Positions 17,847-25,465 of a stretch of 64,000 bases of DNA are shown in pieces. The notes under the pieces are model-generated. The model did no database searches, was not told the origin of the DNA, and saw only the letters and a list, made by a program, of their open reading frames with translations. Numbering within the stretch: the first letter of the stretch is position 1; each line of letters starts with the position of its first letter. The stretch is taken from contig CAYULA010000002.1 of the NCBI GenBank assembly GCA_964445525.1, positions 62,001 through 126,000 on the forward strand, in the 5' to 3' direction. The stretch is from Penumbrarchaeum sp964445525. GTDB lineage: Archaea > Thermoplasmatota > Penumbrarchaeia > Penumbrarchaeales > Penumbrarchaeaceae. Made by a program: the position numbers and the translations under genes.

Positions 17847-19904
17847 CTATTCGAATGGATCCTTCTCATCCTTTTTCTTGGAGGTCCTATTGAGCAGTAT
17901 TATGAACAGCAATATCATAACTATCACAACCACCACTATAATGATGATCAAAAGTGTGTTCATCATCTTGACACTTTCAAGTTCATCTTCTGTTGACCTG
18001 AGGTCCTCCTCCAGTGCGCCTCTGGATTCCGATGCGGCATCGATATCGCTCTCGGTATCCGAAAGCCCGGACTCCACGGAATCTATCCTCGATCCTTCAT
18101 TCTCCAGCAGGGATTCCAGTGAATCGATGGTGGAGTTCAGGGATTCGAGGTCCGATAAAAGGTCTTCCAGGTCCTCCTCGCTGATATTGAGGTCCTCCGA
18201 AAGGGAGGTAAGATTGGAATCAAGCGAAGAGATATCCTCCCTGATCATGGTGAGGTTCTCGAGGATGTGAAGGATATCTGCCTGCGTGAGGGCAAGGTCC
18301 TCGATCAGAGTAGGTATCGGGTCCGTGAAATTCACGGTCCTTGTGACGGTTTCGGAGTTACCGGAAGCATCCGTTGACGTGATGGTGATCAGGTTGCTCC
18401 CGGGGTAAATGGGAATGTCCAGCTGGAAGTAACCAGAATTTGATACATCGGCCACGATCCCGTTCACAACAACCGTGGCAAGACGTTCCGTGGTTCCGTT
18501 CACGGTCACCACCGGTGTGGAACAATTTCCATTGTCTTGAGGTCCGAAAACATCTATGGACGGAGGTACATTATCACGCTCGAAGTAGGTGTTGGCCCAG
18601 ACGCTTGGTTTTTTCGTATCATACTGGATCCAGGCTGAAATGGCATTTCCGAAGAGACCGATGTCCACAACCGGCGAATAGCAGAATGTTAACCTGGACT
18701 CAATGAGTTGTTCTGTGGACCAACCTTTTTCGGGTGTATACCTGCAATATGCAACATTGTAGGTGTCATCTTTCAGCCAGTTGCATACCATTATCGCTTC
18801 CCCTGACCGAGCCATGGAGATATCCGAACTGGTGGCGCTCTCCACGAGGATCTCTGCTTCTCCCCAACCTGTTTCCGGGGAGTAATCGTTGGTAATGATA
18901 TTGTTATCGACACCATCGATCTGCCTCCAGACAGCGATGGCATTTCCCTGTCCATCCATTCCAATCCTGGGATATCTTTCATTGGTATCATCATATGATT
19001 CGATGATTTCATCCGATCCCCAGCCCGATCCTGCCACATATCTGTTTGAGAACATGTCGTATCCTGTACCTGGATCCTTTGACCAGACCACCAGGGCGTT
19101 TCCATCCTCATCCATGACAACACCGGGTGTGTCCACATTTCCGGGGTCGCCGCTGTCAATCCTCTCGGCCGACCCCCATCCTATGTCGGGAACATAAACA
19201 TTGGCCCATACTGTAAATCCACTTGGGGTGAACTGTTTCCATGCCACAACCGCCCTGCCGGACGGATTCACGAAAATACTTGGATACAGGGAAGACCCGG
19301 AATCAACGGTCTCCACAAGCTCGGAAGTTCCCCAACCGGAACCTCTGACCCATCTGTTTGCCCAGATACTCATTTCGCCTCCATCGTTCTGTCTCCAGAC
19401 AACGATTGCAGTTCTACCCAACCTATCCATGGAAACCTCCGGATTCTCAACATTGTTGACCTCATCGGTTTCCAGAAGAACAGCTTCCTCCCAACCATCA
19501 CCAATATGTCTTGTTCTTGCATAGAGATTGTATGAGGACCCTTCCAACTGGGTCCAGACCGCTACATAGTGACGACCTTCGGGACCAACATCGATTGATG
19601 GGTACCTTGCATCCGTGAATCCGGCTGTATCGATAACCTCGGGAACATCCCACCCTGTGTCCTTGTCATAAACGTTTGTCATGGCATTGTCATAGCTGCC
19701 ATCGTCCTGTATCCATATTGCACAGGCATCGTTCATATCATGGACTGCCACATCGACACTGTATGATGCCCCTTCATGTTCGTTCTCCAGCAGCACCGGA
19801 TTCTGCCAGCCAACGGGTGGCTCCTCTGCATTTGACGGCAATATCATCAACGATGAAACCATCAACATCAAACCAGCAAGTAAACAGTAAGATCCCGTTC
19901 TCAT
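17847..19904 (-). CDS. Surface propeller-repeat protein with glucodextranase-B-like domain, coiled coil and C-terminal anchor
   Basis: 685 residues. A signal peptide (LLAGLMLMVSSLMILPSNA) precedes eight to nine repeats of about 50 residues with 'GWG.AELIES.D...YP.I..D..GNAIAVWRQ.DG....I..N.Y', a BNR/beta-propeller-like pattern. Around residues 450-540 an Ig-like module resembles glucodextranase domain B (VTVNGTTERLATVVVNG and GSNLITITSTDASGN). A heptad-rich acidic coiled coil follows (ILENLTMIREDISSLDSNL and onward), then a membrane helix (TLLIIIIVVVVIVMILLFIIL) and a basic/acidic tail. It is paralogous to the gene at 57431-59560. The coiled coil may place the propeller away from the membrane (inference). 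Confidence 0.85.
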   Translation of the reverse strand: MRTGSYCLLAGLMLMVSSLMILPSNAEEPPVGWQNPVLLENEHEGASYSVDVAVHDMNDACAIWIQDDGSYDNAMTNVYDKDTGWDVPEVIDTAGFTDARYPSIDVGPEGRHYVAVWTQLEGSSYNLYARTRHIGDGWEEAVLLETDEVNNVENPEVSMDRLGRTAIVVWRQNDGGEMSIWANRWVRGSGWGTSELVETVDSGSSLYPSIFVNPSGRAVVAWKQFTPSGFTVWANVYVPDIGWGSAERIDSGDPGNVDTPGVVMDEDGNALVVWSKDPGTGYDMFSNRYVAGSGWGSDEIIESYDDTNERYPRIGMDGQGNAIAVWRQIDGVDNNIITNDYSPETGWGEAEILVESATSSDISMARSGEAIMVCNWLKDDTYNVAYCRYTPEKGWSTEQLIESRLTFCYSPVVDIGLFGNAISAWIQYDTKKPSVWANTYFERDNVPPSIDVFGPQDNGNCSTPVVTVNGTTERLATVVVNGIVADVSNSGYFQLDIPIYPGSNLITITSTDASGNSETVTRTVNFTDPIPTLIEDLALTQADILHILENLTMIREDISSLDSNLTSLSEDLNISEEDLEDLLSDLESLNSTIDSLESLLENEGSRIDSVESGLSDTESDIDAASESRGALEEDLRSTEDELESVKMMNTLLIIIIVVVVIVMILLFIILLNRTSKKKDEKDPFE

Positions 19905-20066
19905 TTCCTTTTCCCCGTTACCGAATTGCCTTTCTATGATTTATCTATATTTATTCTATTATTATTGTAATGAAATTAAATTGAAGGGAAAAAAATCCTC
20001 ACTGAATCAAAGATTCGGCTGGCCTTTGTTTTCACACTTTTATAAAAATGGTTAGTGAAAACAAAG

Positions 20067-20085
20067 ATGGTGCGAGGGCTGTGAT
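20067..20085 (-). repeat. Duplicated 3' end of tRNA-Leu (possible att remnant)
   Basis: ATGGTGCGAGGGCTGTGAT is a 19-nt exact copy of 20231-20249, the 3' end of the tRNA-Leu gene including the encoded CCA. The copy lies 164 bp downstream of the tRNA. A duplicated tRNA 3' end is the usual scar of site-specific integration. Confidence 0.6.
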
Positions 20086-20127
20086 GTTAGAATCGTGATA
20101 TAATTAACGTTAATCCAGATTCTAACA
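20085..20127. repeat. Nested palindromes next to the duplicated tRNA end
   Basis: TGTTAGAATC (20085-20094) and GATTCTAACA (20118-20127) are perfect 10-bp inverted arms. Between them ATTAACGTTAAT (20103-20114) is a perfect 12-bp palindrome. The outer arm abuts the 19-bp tRNA copy. The 19905-20231 gap holds no gene that I can see. Confidence 0.5.
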
Positions 20128-20231
20128 TTCAGACCAAAAACGGTTTTCATTTCAAATTCATCATTTTTGGTTGCAGTGAATTATTTTCAAGCACCATTTT
20201 TCGTAATATTATATAATCGACGAAAGAAAAA

Positions 20232-20318
20232 TGGTGCGAGGGCTGTGATTTGAACACAGGAACCACTAAGGACTAGACCCTCAATCTAGCGCCGTTGACC
20301 AAGCTAAGCTACCCTCGC
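20232..20318 (-). tRNA. tRNA-Leu, anticodon GAG, CCA encoded
   Basis: The minus strand folds as a class II tRNA. The acceptor is GCGAGGG/CCCTCGC with discriminator A, the anticodon stem is CTAGA/TCTAG around loop TTGAGGG (anticodon GAG), there is a long variable arm (TCCTTAGTGGTTCC), and the T arm is CTGTG/CACAG with loop TTCAAAT. The genome also reads CCA at 20234-20232. No intron is visible. There is no clear TATA box directly upstream; the 5' flank is instead made of partial copies of the gene. Confidence 0.93.
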
Positions 20319-20557
20319 ACACGATTGGTGGTTTCTTTTGGCGGATGTTTTCGAACCACCAATCCATGAGGGTAGCTTAACGGTCAACGGCGCCCCGGGA
20401 ACTTGTTTCCGGGTTATGCGCCGTAGGTCGGTTGCCTGCAACCGGCCATTTCCGTCAACGCTTTTTCCTTTGGGAAAAAGGGTTGTGACCAAGCTAAGCT
20501 TTTCGTGCCCAGCTTGTTACCCTCGCACACGATTGGTGGTTCACTGGCGGATGATCC
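20294..20557. repeat. Composite of direct and inverted partial copies of the tRNA-Leu 5' half and its flank
   Basis: Segment A (20294-20347) is the tRNA 5' half plus flank. A direct copy, interrupted by a 16-17 bp insertion, lies at 20482-20551 (shared GACCAAGCTAAGCT, then ACCCTCGCACACGATTGGTG, then GGCGGATG). An inverted copy lies at 20354-20393 (AACCACCAAT, GAGGGTAGCTTAACGGTCAA). Between them are strong hairpins: CCCGGGAA/TTCCGGG, GGTCGGTTGC/GCAACCGGCC and CTTTTTCC/GGGAAAAAG. The whole 20368-20524 segment can close through GAGGGTA/TACCCTC and so resembles a branched structured RNA. Its function is unknown. Confidence 0.6.
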
Positions 20558-20601
20558 TGAAGGGACCTCACATCCGGTCGGGATGTAGGTTGATTTGATA
20601 T

Positions 20602-21465
20602 TTAAGCTTCATCGAGACCCGAGATCTCTTCTCTCAGACCCTCGTATCTGTCGGAAAGCTGATTCAGGGCATAATTGAGAGCATCCTTTGCCGGAATCGA
20701 TCCATCGGTCTCGAATGTGAAGACGAACTTGTCCTCCTCGTAGGAAATCTCGACCGCCTTTTCGCCGTTTATGGCATCCAGGGCTGAAGAATCGTAGTAG
20801 TTGGGATCCATTTTCTCCAGGGGTTTGAGGTCCTTGACAACGATCTTTCCCTTCTCATAGGCAAGGACCCCCTCGGGGAATACCTTCACTACCTCCTGGG
20901 GGTCATCAAGCTTGGCATTCTTGTTGACTACCAGCTTGGGGTAGTTCATGAATCCGCAGATTGTAACCGGCTGCCACTTGGCATGGGTCTTTCCCATTCC
21001 GAGCACCGCCGTGGCATAGATCAGAAGCGCCTGTTTCTCCTTGAGCTTCACAACAGGTATGAGCTCCTCCTTGATCCTGAGGCTCATATCGCCCAGAGGC
21101 TGAAGGTCCCCGGAATATACCGTGCAGGGTCCTTTCTTGTTCATTACATATATTATCGTGCAGTGAGGACACCCGGTTCCCCCGCATTCGCACTGATCCC
21201 TGAACGTGAAGTGCTCCAGGTCTGTGGGAATGGGAACCAGGCTGAGCCTGTGGGCGATCATCTCGTCGAAGAGGGCGGAATTGGAATCGTATTCGTTTCC
21301 CTCCTCGTCCCTGATCGGCCCCATATGGAACTCAACCTCGTCGATGGCCATCTTGGGGACATCGGATATGAGCGTTCTCCTGATAGAATTCATTACGTCG
21401 GGTCTGACCTTGTCTACAACCAGCGTGCATTTCGTATCGGTCAGCTCCCTTACCTCCAATTTCAT
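20602..21465 (-). CDS. rpoD: DNA-directed RNA polymerase subunit D
   Basis: 287 residues, the archaeal homologue of Rpb3/alpha that nucleates polymerase assembly with RpoL. The N-terminus carries the alpha-motif (VMNSIRRTLISDVPKMAIDEV), followed by FDEMIAHRLSLVPIPTD. Cysteines C92, C94, C99 and C102 (CECGGTGCPHC) form a zinc-type loop. The inserted domain keeps a single Cys, so I see no ferredoxin-type Fe-S set there. It is the last gene of rps13-rps4-rps11-rpoD, 15 bp after rps11, the order standard in archaea. Confidence 0.97.
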   Translation of the reverse strand: MKLEVRELTDTKCTLVVDKVRPDVMNSIRRTLISDVPKMAIDEVEFHMGPIRDEEGNEYDSNSALFDEMIAHRLSLVPIPTDLEHFTFRDQCECGGTGCPHCTIIYVMNKKGPCTVYSGDLQPLGDMSLRIKEELIPVVKLKEKQALLIYATAVLGMGKTHAKWQPVTICGFMNYPKLVVNKNAKLDDPQEVVKVFPEGVLAYEKGKIVVKDLKPLEKMDPNYYDSSALDAINGEKAVEISYEEDKFVFTFETDGSIPAKDALNYALNQLSDRYEGLREEISGLDEA

Positions 21466-21480
21466 CCTGACACCTCTGAA

Positions 21481-21870
21481 TCAGACCCTTCTGCCCCTTT
21501 TTCCGCCTTTTGGTTTTGTACCATCATGGGGAACAGGGGTGACATCCTCTATTCTGCCTATCCTCAGACCGGCTCTCGAAAGCGACCTGATTACTCCCTG
21601 GGCACCCGGTCCGGGAGATGAGGGTCCGTTACCTCCCGGGGCCCGGACCTTTATGTGGATATTGGTTATTCCCTTTTCCTTTGCCTTGTCGGCGATAACC
21701 TCTCCGGCCCTCATGGCTGCAAAAGGCGATGCCTCGTCCTTGGCTGCTTTCACTACCATTCCGCCGGTTGCCTTGGCCACTGTCTCGGCACCGGTCAGGT
21801 CGGTGAGGGTAACCAGTATGTTGTTGTAGGATGCGTATATGTGGCAGACGCCCCATTTTTCATTCATCAT
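21481..21870 (-). CDS. rps11: 30S ribosomal protein uS11
   Basis: 129 residues, normal for archaeal S11. Signatures are WGVCHIYASYNNILVTLTDLTG, the conserved AAKDEASPFAAM and RAGEVIADKAKEKGI, and the basic C-terminus IEDVTPVPHDGTKPKGGKRG. It binds 16S rRNA on the platform. It overlaps the end of rps4 by 4 bp (ATGA), which implies coupled translation. Confidence 0.97.
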   Translation of the reverse strand: MMNEKWGVCHIYASYNNILVTLTDLTGAETVAKATGGMVVKAAKDEASPFAAMRAGEVIADKAKEKGITNIHIKVRAPGGNGPSSPGPGAQGVIRSLSRAGLRIGRIEDVTPVPHDGTKPKGGKRGRRV

Positions 21871-22478
21871 TTCTCACCTCCCTCGGCGGTGGGTGCCTCG
21901 ATGCTAATCTTCTCCGGGACCTGGGAAACCTCATCCCCGGTCTCCGATTTCACGGATGATTTTGGCCTCATTGGATGCTCCTCGAAGGCGAAGGGAGAAG
22001 AATCCTGATAATCGATGGATCTCTCGTTCATCCTCGGGACGAGCATTCCCGGTATTGTGACCCTTCTGTCATTCAAGATGATATGGCCGTGGGAGATGAG
22101 CTGCCTGGCCTGCTTCGGAGTTGATGCCAGACCCTTCGTGTAAACAAGGGTCTGAAGCCTCCTCGACAGTATCGTCTCGATCTCGATGGCAAGAACATCC
22201 TGGAGAGGGGCTCCCTCGTTGAGAAGACCGAGTTTGTAGCACCTTTTCAGAAGCTGGTCAGCCTCCTTGATGGCCTGCCTGTCCTCGGTCCTAATCTGTG
22301 CCTGGAGGTGTCTTGCCTGCCCCCTCAGATCCCTGAGGTAGGACTCGGCCTTCCATACTTCCTTCTTGTTTTTGAGGCCGAACTTGATCATGAGCTCCTT
22401 TTCTTCCTTGATCCTCTCGCCCTGCCAGGGGTGTGAGGGTGTGTTGAATCTCTTTCTAAGCTTTCTAGGATCTCCCAT
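21867..22478 (-). CDS. rps4: 30S ribosomal protein uS4
   Basis: 203 residues. The N-terminus MGDPRKLRKRFNTPSHPW is the archaeal S4 form, and the S4 RNA-binding core is TLVYTKGLASTPKQARQLIS followed by HGHIILNDRRVTIPGMLVP. The C-terminus is extended by about 25 acidic/polar residues. It lies 12 bp after rps13. S4 is a primary 16S rRNA binder and a translational repressor of its own operon in bacteria; the operon here has a structured leader that could serve autoregulation (inference). Confidence 0.97.
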   Translation of the reverse strand: MGDPRKLRKRFNTPSHPWQGERIKEEKELMIKFGLKNKKEVWKAESYLRDLRGQARHLQAQIRTEDRQAIKEADQLLKRCYKLGLLNEGAPLQDVLAIEIETILSRRLQTLVYTKGLASTPKQARQLISHGHIILNDRRVTIPGMLVPRMNERSIDYQDSSPFAFEEHPMRPKSSVKSETGDEVSQVPEKISIEAPTAEGGEK

Positions 22479-22490
22479 TCATAACCCTCC

Positions 22491-22991
22491 TCACTTCATC
22501 TTCTTCCTGGACACGCCGACAGTGGCACCGGTCCTTCCGTTGGACCTGGATTTCTGTCCTCTGACCTTCTGTCCGGTCTCGTGCCTGATCCCGCGGTAGC
22601 TTCTGATCTTCCTGAGGAGATTGATATCCTCCTTCTCGGTCATGGAGAGATCCGTTGAGATGGCGTGGGTATCCTCCCCCGTCTCCAGGTCCCTCTGCCT
22701 GTTCAGAAGCCAGGAGGGTAGGAGGTTGGGGATGTCCTCGATCAGTTCAATAAGCCTGGAGACCTCTTCGTCCGTCAGGTCTCCCATGAGCTTGTCGTGG
22801 GGGACTCCGAGCTCCCTTGTCAGGATATGTGAGATCCTGTAGTTGATACCGTTTACGGAGGTGAGTCCGTCAAGGATCTTCCTCTCTCCGTCTATGTCGG
22901 TATTTACCATACGAACAATGAATTTGAAATCAGGATCGTGTTCCCTTTCCTGATCCTTGGGCTGTCCTTTGCCCTTCTTCTTCTCTGCCAA
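22491..22991 (-). CDS. rps13: 30S ribosomal protein uS13
   Basis: 166 residues from a TTG start at 22991, chosen because GGAGG sits eight bases upstream and the archaeal S13 body begins soon after (FKFIVRMVNTDIDGERKIL). An upstream in-frame ATG at 23033 would add 14 residues unlike the family and would use up the leader. Signatures are the H2TH-like GINYRISHILTRELG, RSYRGIRHETGQKVRGQKS and the basic tail. It contacts the small-subunit head and the P-site tRNA. It is the first gene of the operon. Confidence 0.95.
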   Translation of the reverse strand: MAEKKKGKGQPKDQEREHDPDFKFIVRMVNTDIDGERKILDGLTSVNGINYRISHILTRELGVPHDKLMGDLTDEEVSRLIELIEDIPNLLPSWLLNRQRDLETGEDTHAISTDLSMTEKEDINLLRKIRSYRGIRHETGQKVRGQKSRSNGRTGATVGVSRKKMK

Positions 22992-23080
22992 GCGAATTCC
23001 TCCGGAAGCGGCCAGTTCGAAACCGGCCCGCATTTTCTTGCTGCGGCGGCCAGATAATATCTGGCTTTGGCTTCAGGTTC
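22992..23080 (-). promoter_or_regulatory. Structured 5' leader of the rps13 operon
   Basis: Between the TATA box and the rps13 start the minus strand holds two hairpins: GCCAGATA/TATCTGGC, nearly loopless, and GGCCGGTT-TCG-AACTGGCC (8 bp with one G-U). GGAGG follows. Placed just before the start, they could make a ribosomal-protein binding leader. Confidence 0.4.
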
Positions 23081-23087
23081 CCCCCGA

Positions 23088-23105
23088 TAATTGTTCTTAT
23101 TTATA
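23088..23105 (-). promoter_or_regulatory. TATA box of the rps13 operon
   Basis: AAGGGATATAAATAAGAA on the minus strand, about 110 bp before the rps13 start; it predicts a leader of about 75-80 nt. Confidence 0.55.
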
Positions 23106-23203
23106 TCCCTTTCCATGGCAACCCTCTCGAACGTCAATCACAGACCCGCAACAGGTATAAAAATAAATAGGGTAGGAGACTGTCAGCGGCAGGTTGATAG
23201 AAG

Positions 23204-23638
23204 ATGGGAATAGTGACTTTGGCCGGACCCTCCCTGGCGAAGGTGGGTACAGTATTCAAGTATGCGGGTCCAGCGGACGAATGCGAGGAATGCGGCCTAA
23301 AAGCCGTTTGCCACAAATTGAAACCCGGATACAAATACAAAGTTTCCGCCGTCAGGGACGTGGAGCATCCATGCGAGGTCCACTCCGGAGCTATAGTGAA
23401 GGTGATCGAGGTAGAGGAGCTTCCGCTGGAGGCCGCAATCCCTTCGAGGAAAGCACTTGAAGCGGCCCTGATCGCACTTGACGAACCCGAATGTCCCAGA
23501 AAATGGTGCCCCAATCATGCGCTTTGCACCGTTCCGGAGGATGTAAGGGGTGGAAAGGTCGCCGTCAAGGAGATAAAAGGCCAACTGGAATGCCCCAGGG
23601 GTTTAAAGCTCAAGAAGGTCATTGTGGAACCTCGCTGA
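23204..23638 (+). CDS. UPF0179 family cysteine-rich protein
   Basis: 144 residues, an archaeal conserved protein of unknown function. Four cysteine groups are visible: ECEECGLKAVC, EHPCEVHSG, ECPRKWCPNHALC and LECPRG. The layout suggests zinc or Fe-S binding. It starts at the conserved MGIVTLAGPSLAKVG. The stop lies 13 bp before the HMG-CoA reductase start, so the two are probably co-transcribed; the same strand and tight spacing are the only functional hint. It is divergent from the ribosomal operon. Confidence 0.9.
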   Translation: MGIVTLAGPSLAKVGTVFKYAGPADECEECGLKAVCHKLKPGYKYKVSAVRDVEHPCEVHSGAIVKVIEVEELPLEAAIPSRKALEAALIALDEPECPRKWCPNHALCTVPEDVRGGKVAVKEIKGQLECPRGLKLKKVIVEPR

Positions 23639-23651
23639 GAAAACGGGTGAT

Positions 23652-24929
23652 ATGATGAGGTCGGACATACCGGGTCTCTACAAGATGAAGATAGAGGATA
23701 GGTTGAAAAAGATTGCAGAGGAATCGGATCTTTCTCATGAAGATCTTGTTGGTTTGAAGGGATCCTCAGAAAACATTGAGATCCTGGAGGGAATGATCGA
23801 AAACGTTGTGGGGGTTTTCGAACTTCCCGTTGGTGTGGCAACCAACTTCATGATAAACGGTGAGGACAGGCTCATACCCATGGCAATCGAAGAGCCGTCC
23901 GTGGTTGCGGCTGCTTCGAAAGCCGCAAAGATAGCGAGAAAGAGGGGAGGCTTCTCATGCTCCACAACCGATCCTGTCATGATCGGCCAGGTGCAGCTTG
24001 TAAATCTCGAGGATCCCGATCAGGCTGTGAGGATACTGAAAAATTCCAGGGAGGACCTGATCGCACTTGCCAATTCCAAGGACCCCATGCTAGTCAAATT
24101 CGGGGGTGGTTGCAAGGATATCAAGATAAGGAGGATAGACTGCGACATGGGGCCCATGATCGTTCTCCATCTCCTTGTTGACTGCAGGGACGCAATGGGT
24201 GCAAATGCGGTAAATACCATGGCGGAAGCGGTGGCCCCCGAGATCGAGAACCTCACCGGAGGCACCGTGGTACTCCGGATAATCTCCAATCTGGCAGTTC
24301 ACAGGATTTCCAGGGCCAGGGCGGTGTTCCCCAAGGAGGACCTGGGAGGAGAGGACGGACTGGAGCTGATAATGTGGGCCCTCTCCCTTGCAAAGACCGA
24401 TCCTTTCAGGGCCACCACCCACAACAAGGGTGTAATGAACGGCATCACAGCCGTTGTCAGAGCCACCGGAAATGATACCAGGGCAGTGGAGGCCGGTGTT
24501 CACTCATATGCTTCCTACGGAAAGGACTACGGTCCTGTCACCGACTATCATCTTGATGAGAACGGAGACCTGGTGGGTAAAATTGAGATACCCGTTCCCG
24601 TGGGACTGGTAGGCGGTGCCACCAAGGTCCATCCGGCTGCAAAGGCGGCAGTAAAAATTCTCGGTATCAAGACCGCCTCGGAGCTCGGTGAGGTCCTGGC
24701 GGCGGTCGGTTTGGCCCAGAACCTGGCCGCATTGAGGGCGCTTTCCCAGGAAGGAATTCAGAAAGGCCACATGAAGCTCCATGCCAGGAACCTGGCGATC
24801 CAGGCAGGTGCCGGTTCGGGTGAGACCGACAAGGTTGTGGCAAGGATGATCGGAACCGGGACCTTGACCGCCTCCTATGCAATGGAGATACTGGAGGATA
24901 TCAGGACCAATAAATCGCGGAAACCTTAA
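23652..24929 (+). CDS. hmgA: Hydroxymethylglutaryl-CoA reductase, class II
   Basis: 425 residues from the ATG at 23652 (preceded by GGTGA). It catalyses HMG-CoA to mevalonate, the committed step to archaeal isoprenoid lipids. Class II features are GVATNFMINGEDRLIPM, the EEPSVVAAAS motif with the catalytic Glu (about residue 80), DCRDAMGANAVNTM with the catalytic Asp (D180), and GHMKLHARNLA near the C-terminus carrying the catalytic His. Class II enzymes are typical of bacteria and of Thermoplasmata and Archaeoglobus, whereas most archaea use class I, which supports the lineage guess. Cofactor preference cannot be read here. Confidence 0.95.
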   Translation: MMRSDIPGLYKMKIEDRLKKIAEESDLSHEDLVGLKGSSENIEILEGMIENVVGVFELPVGVATNFMINGEDRLIPMAIEEPSVVAAASKAAKIARKRGGFSCSTTDPVMIGQVQLVNLEDPDQAVRILKNSREDLIALANSKDPMLVKFGGGCKDIKIRRIDCDMGPMIVLHLLVDCRDAMGANAVNTMAEAVAPEIENLTGGTVVLRIISNLAVHRISRARAVFPKEDLGGEDGLELIMWALSLAKTDPFRATTHNKGVMNGITAVVRATGNDTRAVEAGVHSYASYGKDYGPVTDYHLDENGDLVGKIEIPVPVGLVGGATKVHPAAKAAVKILGIKTASELGEVLAAVGLAQNLAALRALSQEGIQKGHMKLHARNLAIQAGAGSGETDKVVARMIGTGTLTASYAMEILEDIRTNKSRKP

Positions 24930-24964
24930 CTAATGAACAGAAGCTAACATAAGCAGGTGTTAAC

Positions 24965-25447
24965 ATGGATATAGAGAGCGTTCCGATAGAGAAACCCGAT
25001 GACATCAATTTCATACTGGGTCAGTCCCATTTCATAAAGACGGTTGAGGACATCTACGAGGCTATTGTGAACGTCAATCCGGAACTCAAGTTCGGACTGG
25101 CCTTCTGTGAGGCTTCCATGAACTGTCTGGTCAGGTTCACCGGAAATGACGACGAGATGACAGAACTTGCAAAGACCAATGCGAAAAGAATCGGGGCCGG
25201 ACATTCCTTCATCATATTCATGAAGAACGGATTCCCCATCAACATCATTCCCAGATTGAAGGAGGTCCCCGAGGTCTGCAGGTTGTTCTGCGCCACTGCA
25301 AACCCCACCGATGTCCTGATAGTGGAGAACGATAGGGGCAGGGGGATCGTCGGTGTCATAGACGGCAGCAAGCCCAAAGGCATCGAAGGTCCCGAGGACA
25401 AGGAATGGAGAAGGGATTTCCTCAGAAAGATAGGATACAAGCAGTGA
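24965..25447 (+). CDS. Adenosine-specific kinase (PF04008)
   Basis: 160 residues, full length for the family. The N-terminus DIESVPIEKPDDINFILGQS is characteristic, as are LKFGLAFCEASMNCLVRFTG, the H-S-F-I-I-F segment after IGAGH, and RGRGIVGVIDG. The founding member was shown to bind adenosine/AMP; the physiological reaction is poorly defined. The ATG is preceded by GCAGGTG. The gene lies 35 bp after HMG-CoA reductase and 18 bp before the presenilin-like gene, on the same strand. Confidence 0.9.
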   Translation: MDIESVPIEKPDDINFILGQSHFIKTVEDIYEAIVNVNPELKFGLAFCEASMNCLVRFTGNDDEMTELAKTNAKRIGAGHSFIIFMKNGFPINIIPRLKEVPEVCRLFCATANPTDVLIVENDRGRGIVGVIDGSKPKGIEGPEDKEWRRDFLRKIGYKQ

Positions 25448-25465
25448 TGAAAGGGGACTGGTTCC

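Noticed and set aside
20360..20530. RNase P RNA or SRP (7S) RNA
   Set aside because: The branched fold is suggestive, but the conserved RNase P core sequences and the SRP helix 8 motif are absent.
20482..20557. A second tRNA-Leu gene
   Set aside because: It has the acceptor 5' strand and part of the D arm, but an insertion of about 16 bp breaks it and there is no anticodon arm, T arm or 3' acceptor strand.
22992..23137. Small protein upstream of rps13
   Set aside because: The frame covers the hairpin leader and has no family resemblance; it conflicts with the TTG/GGAGG start of rps13.
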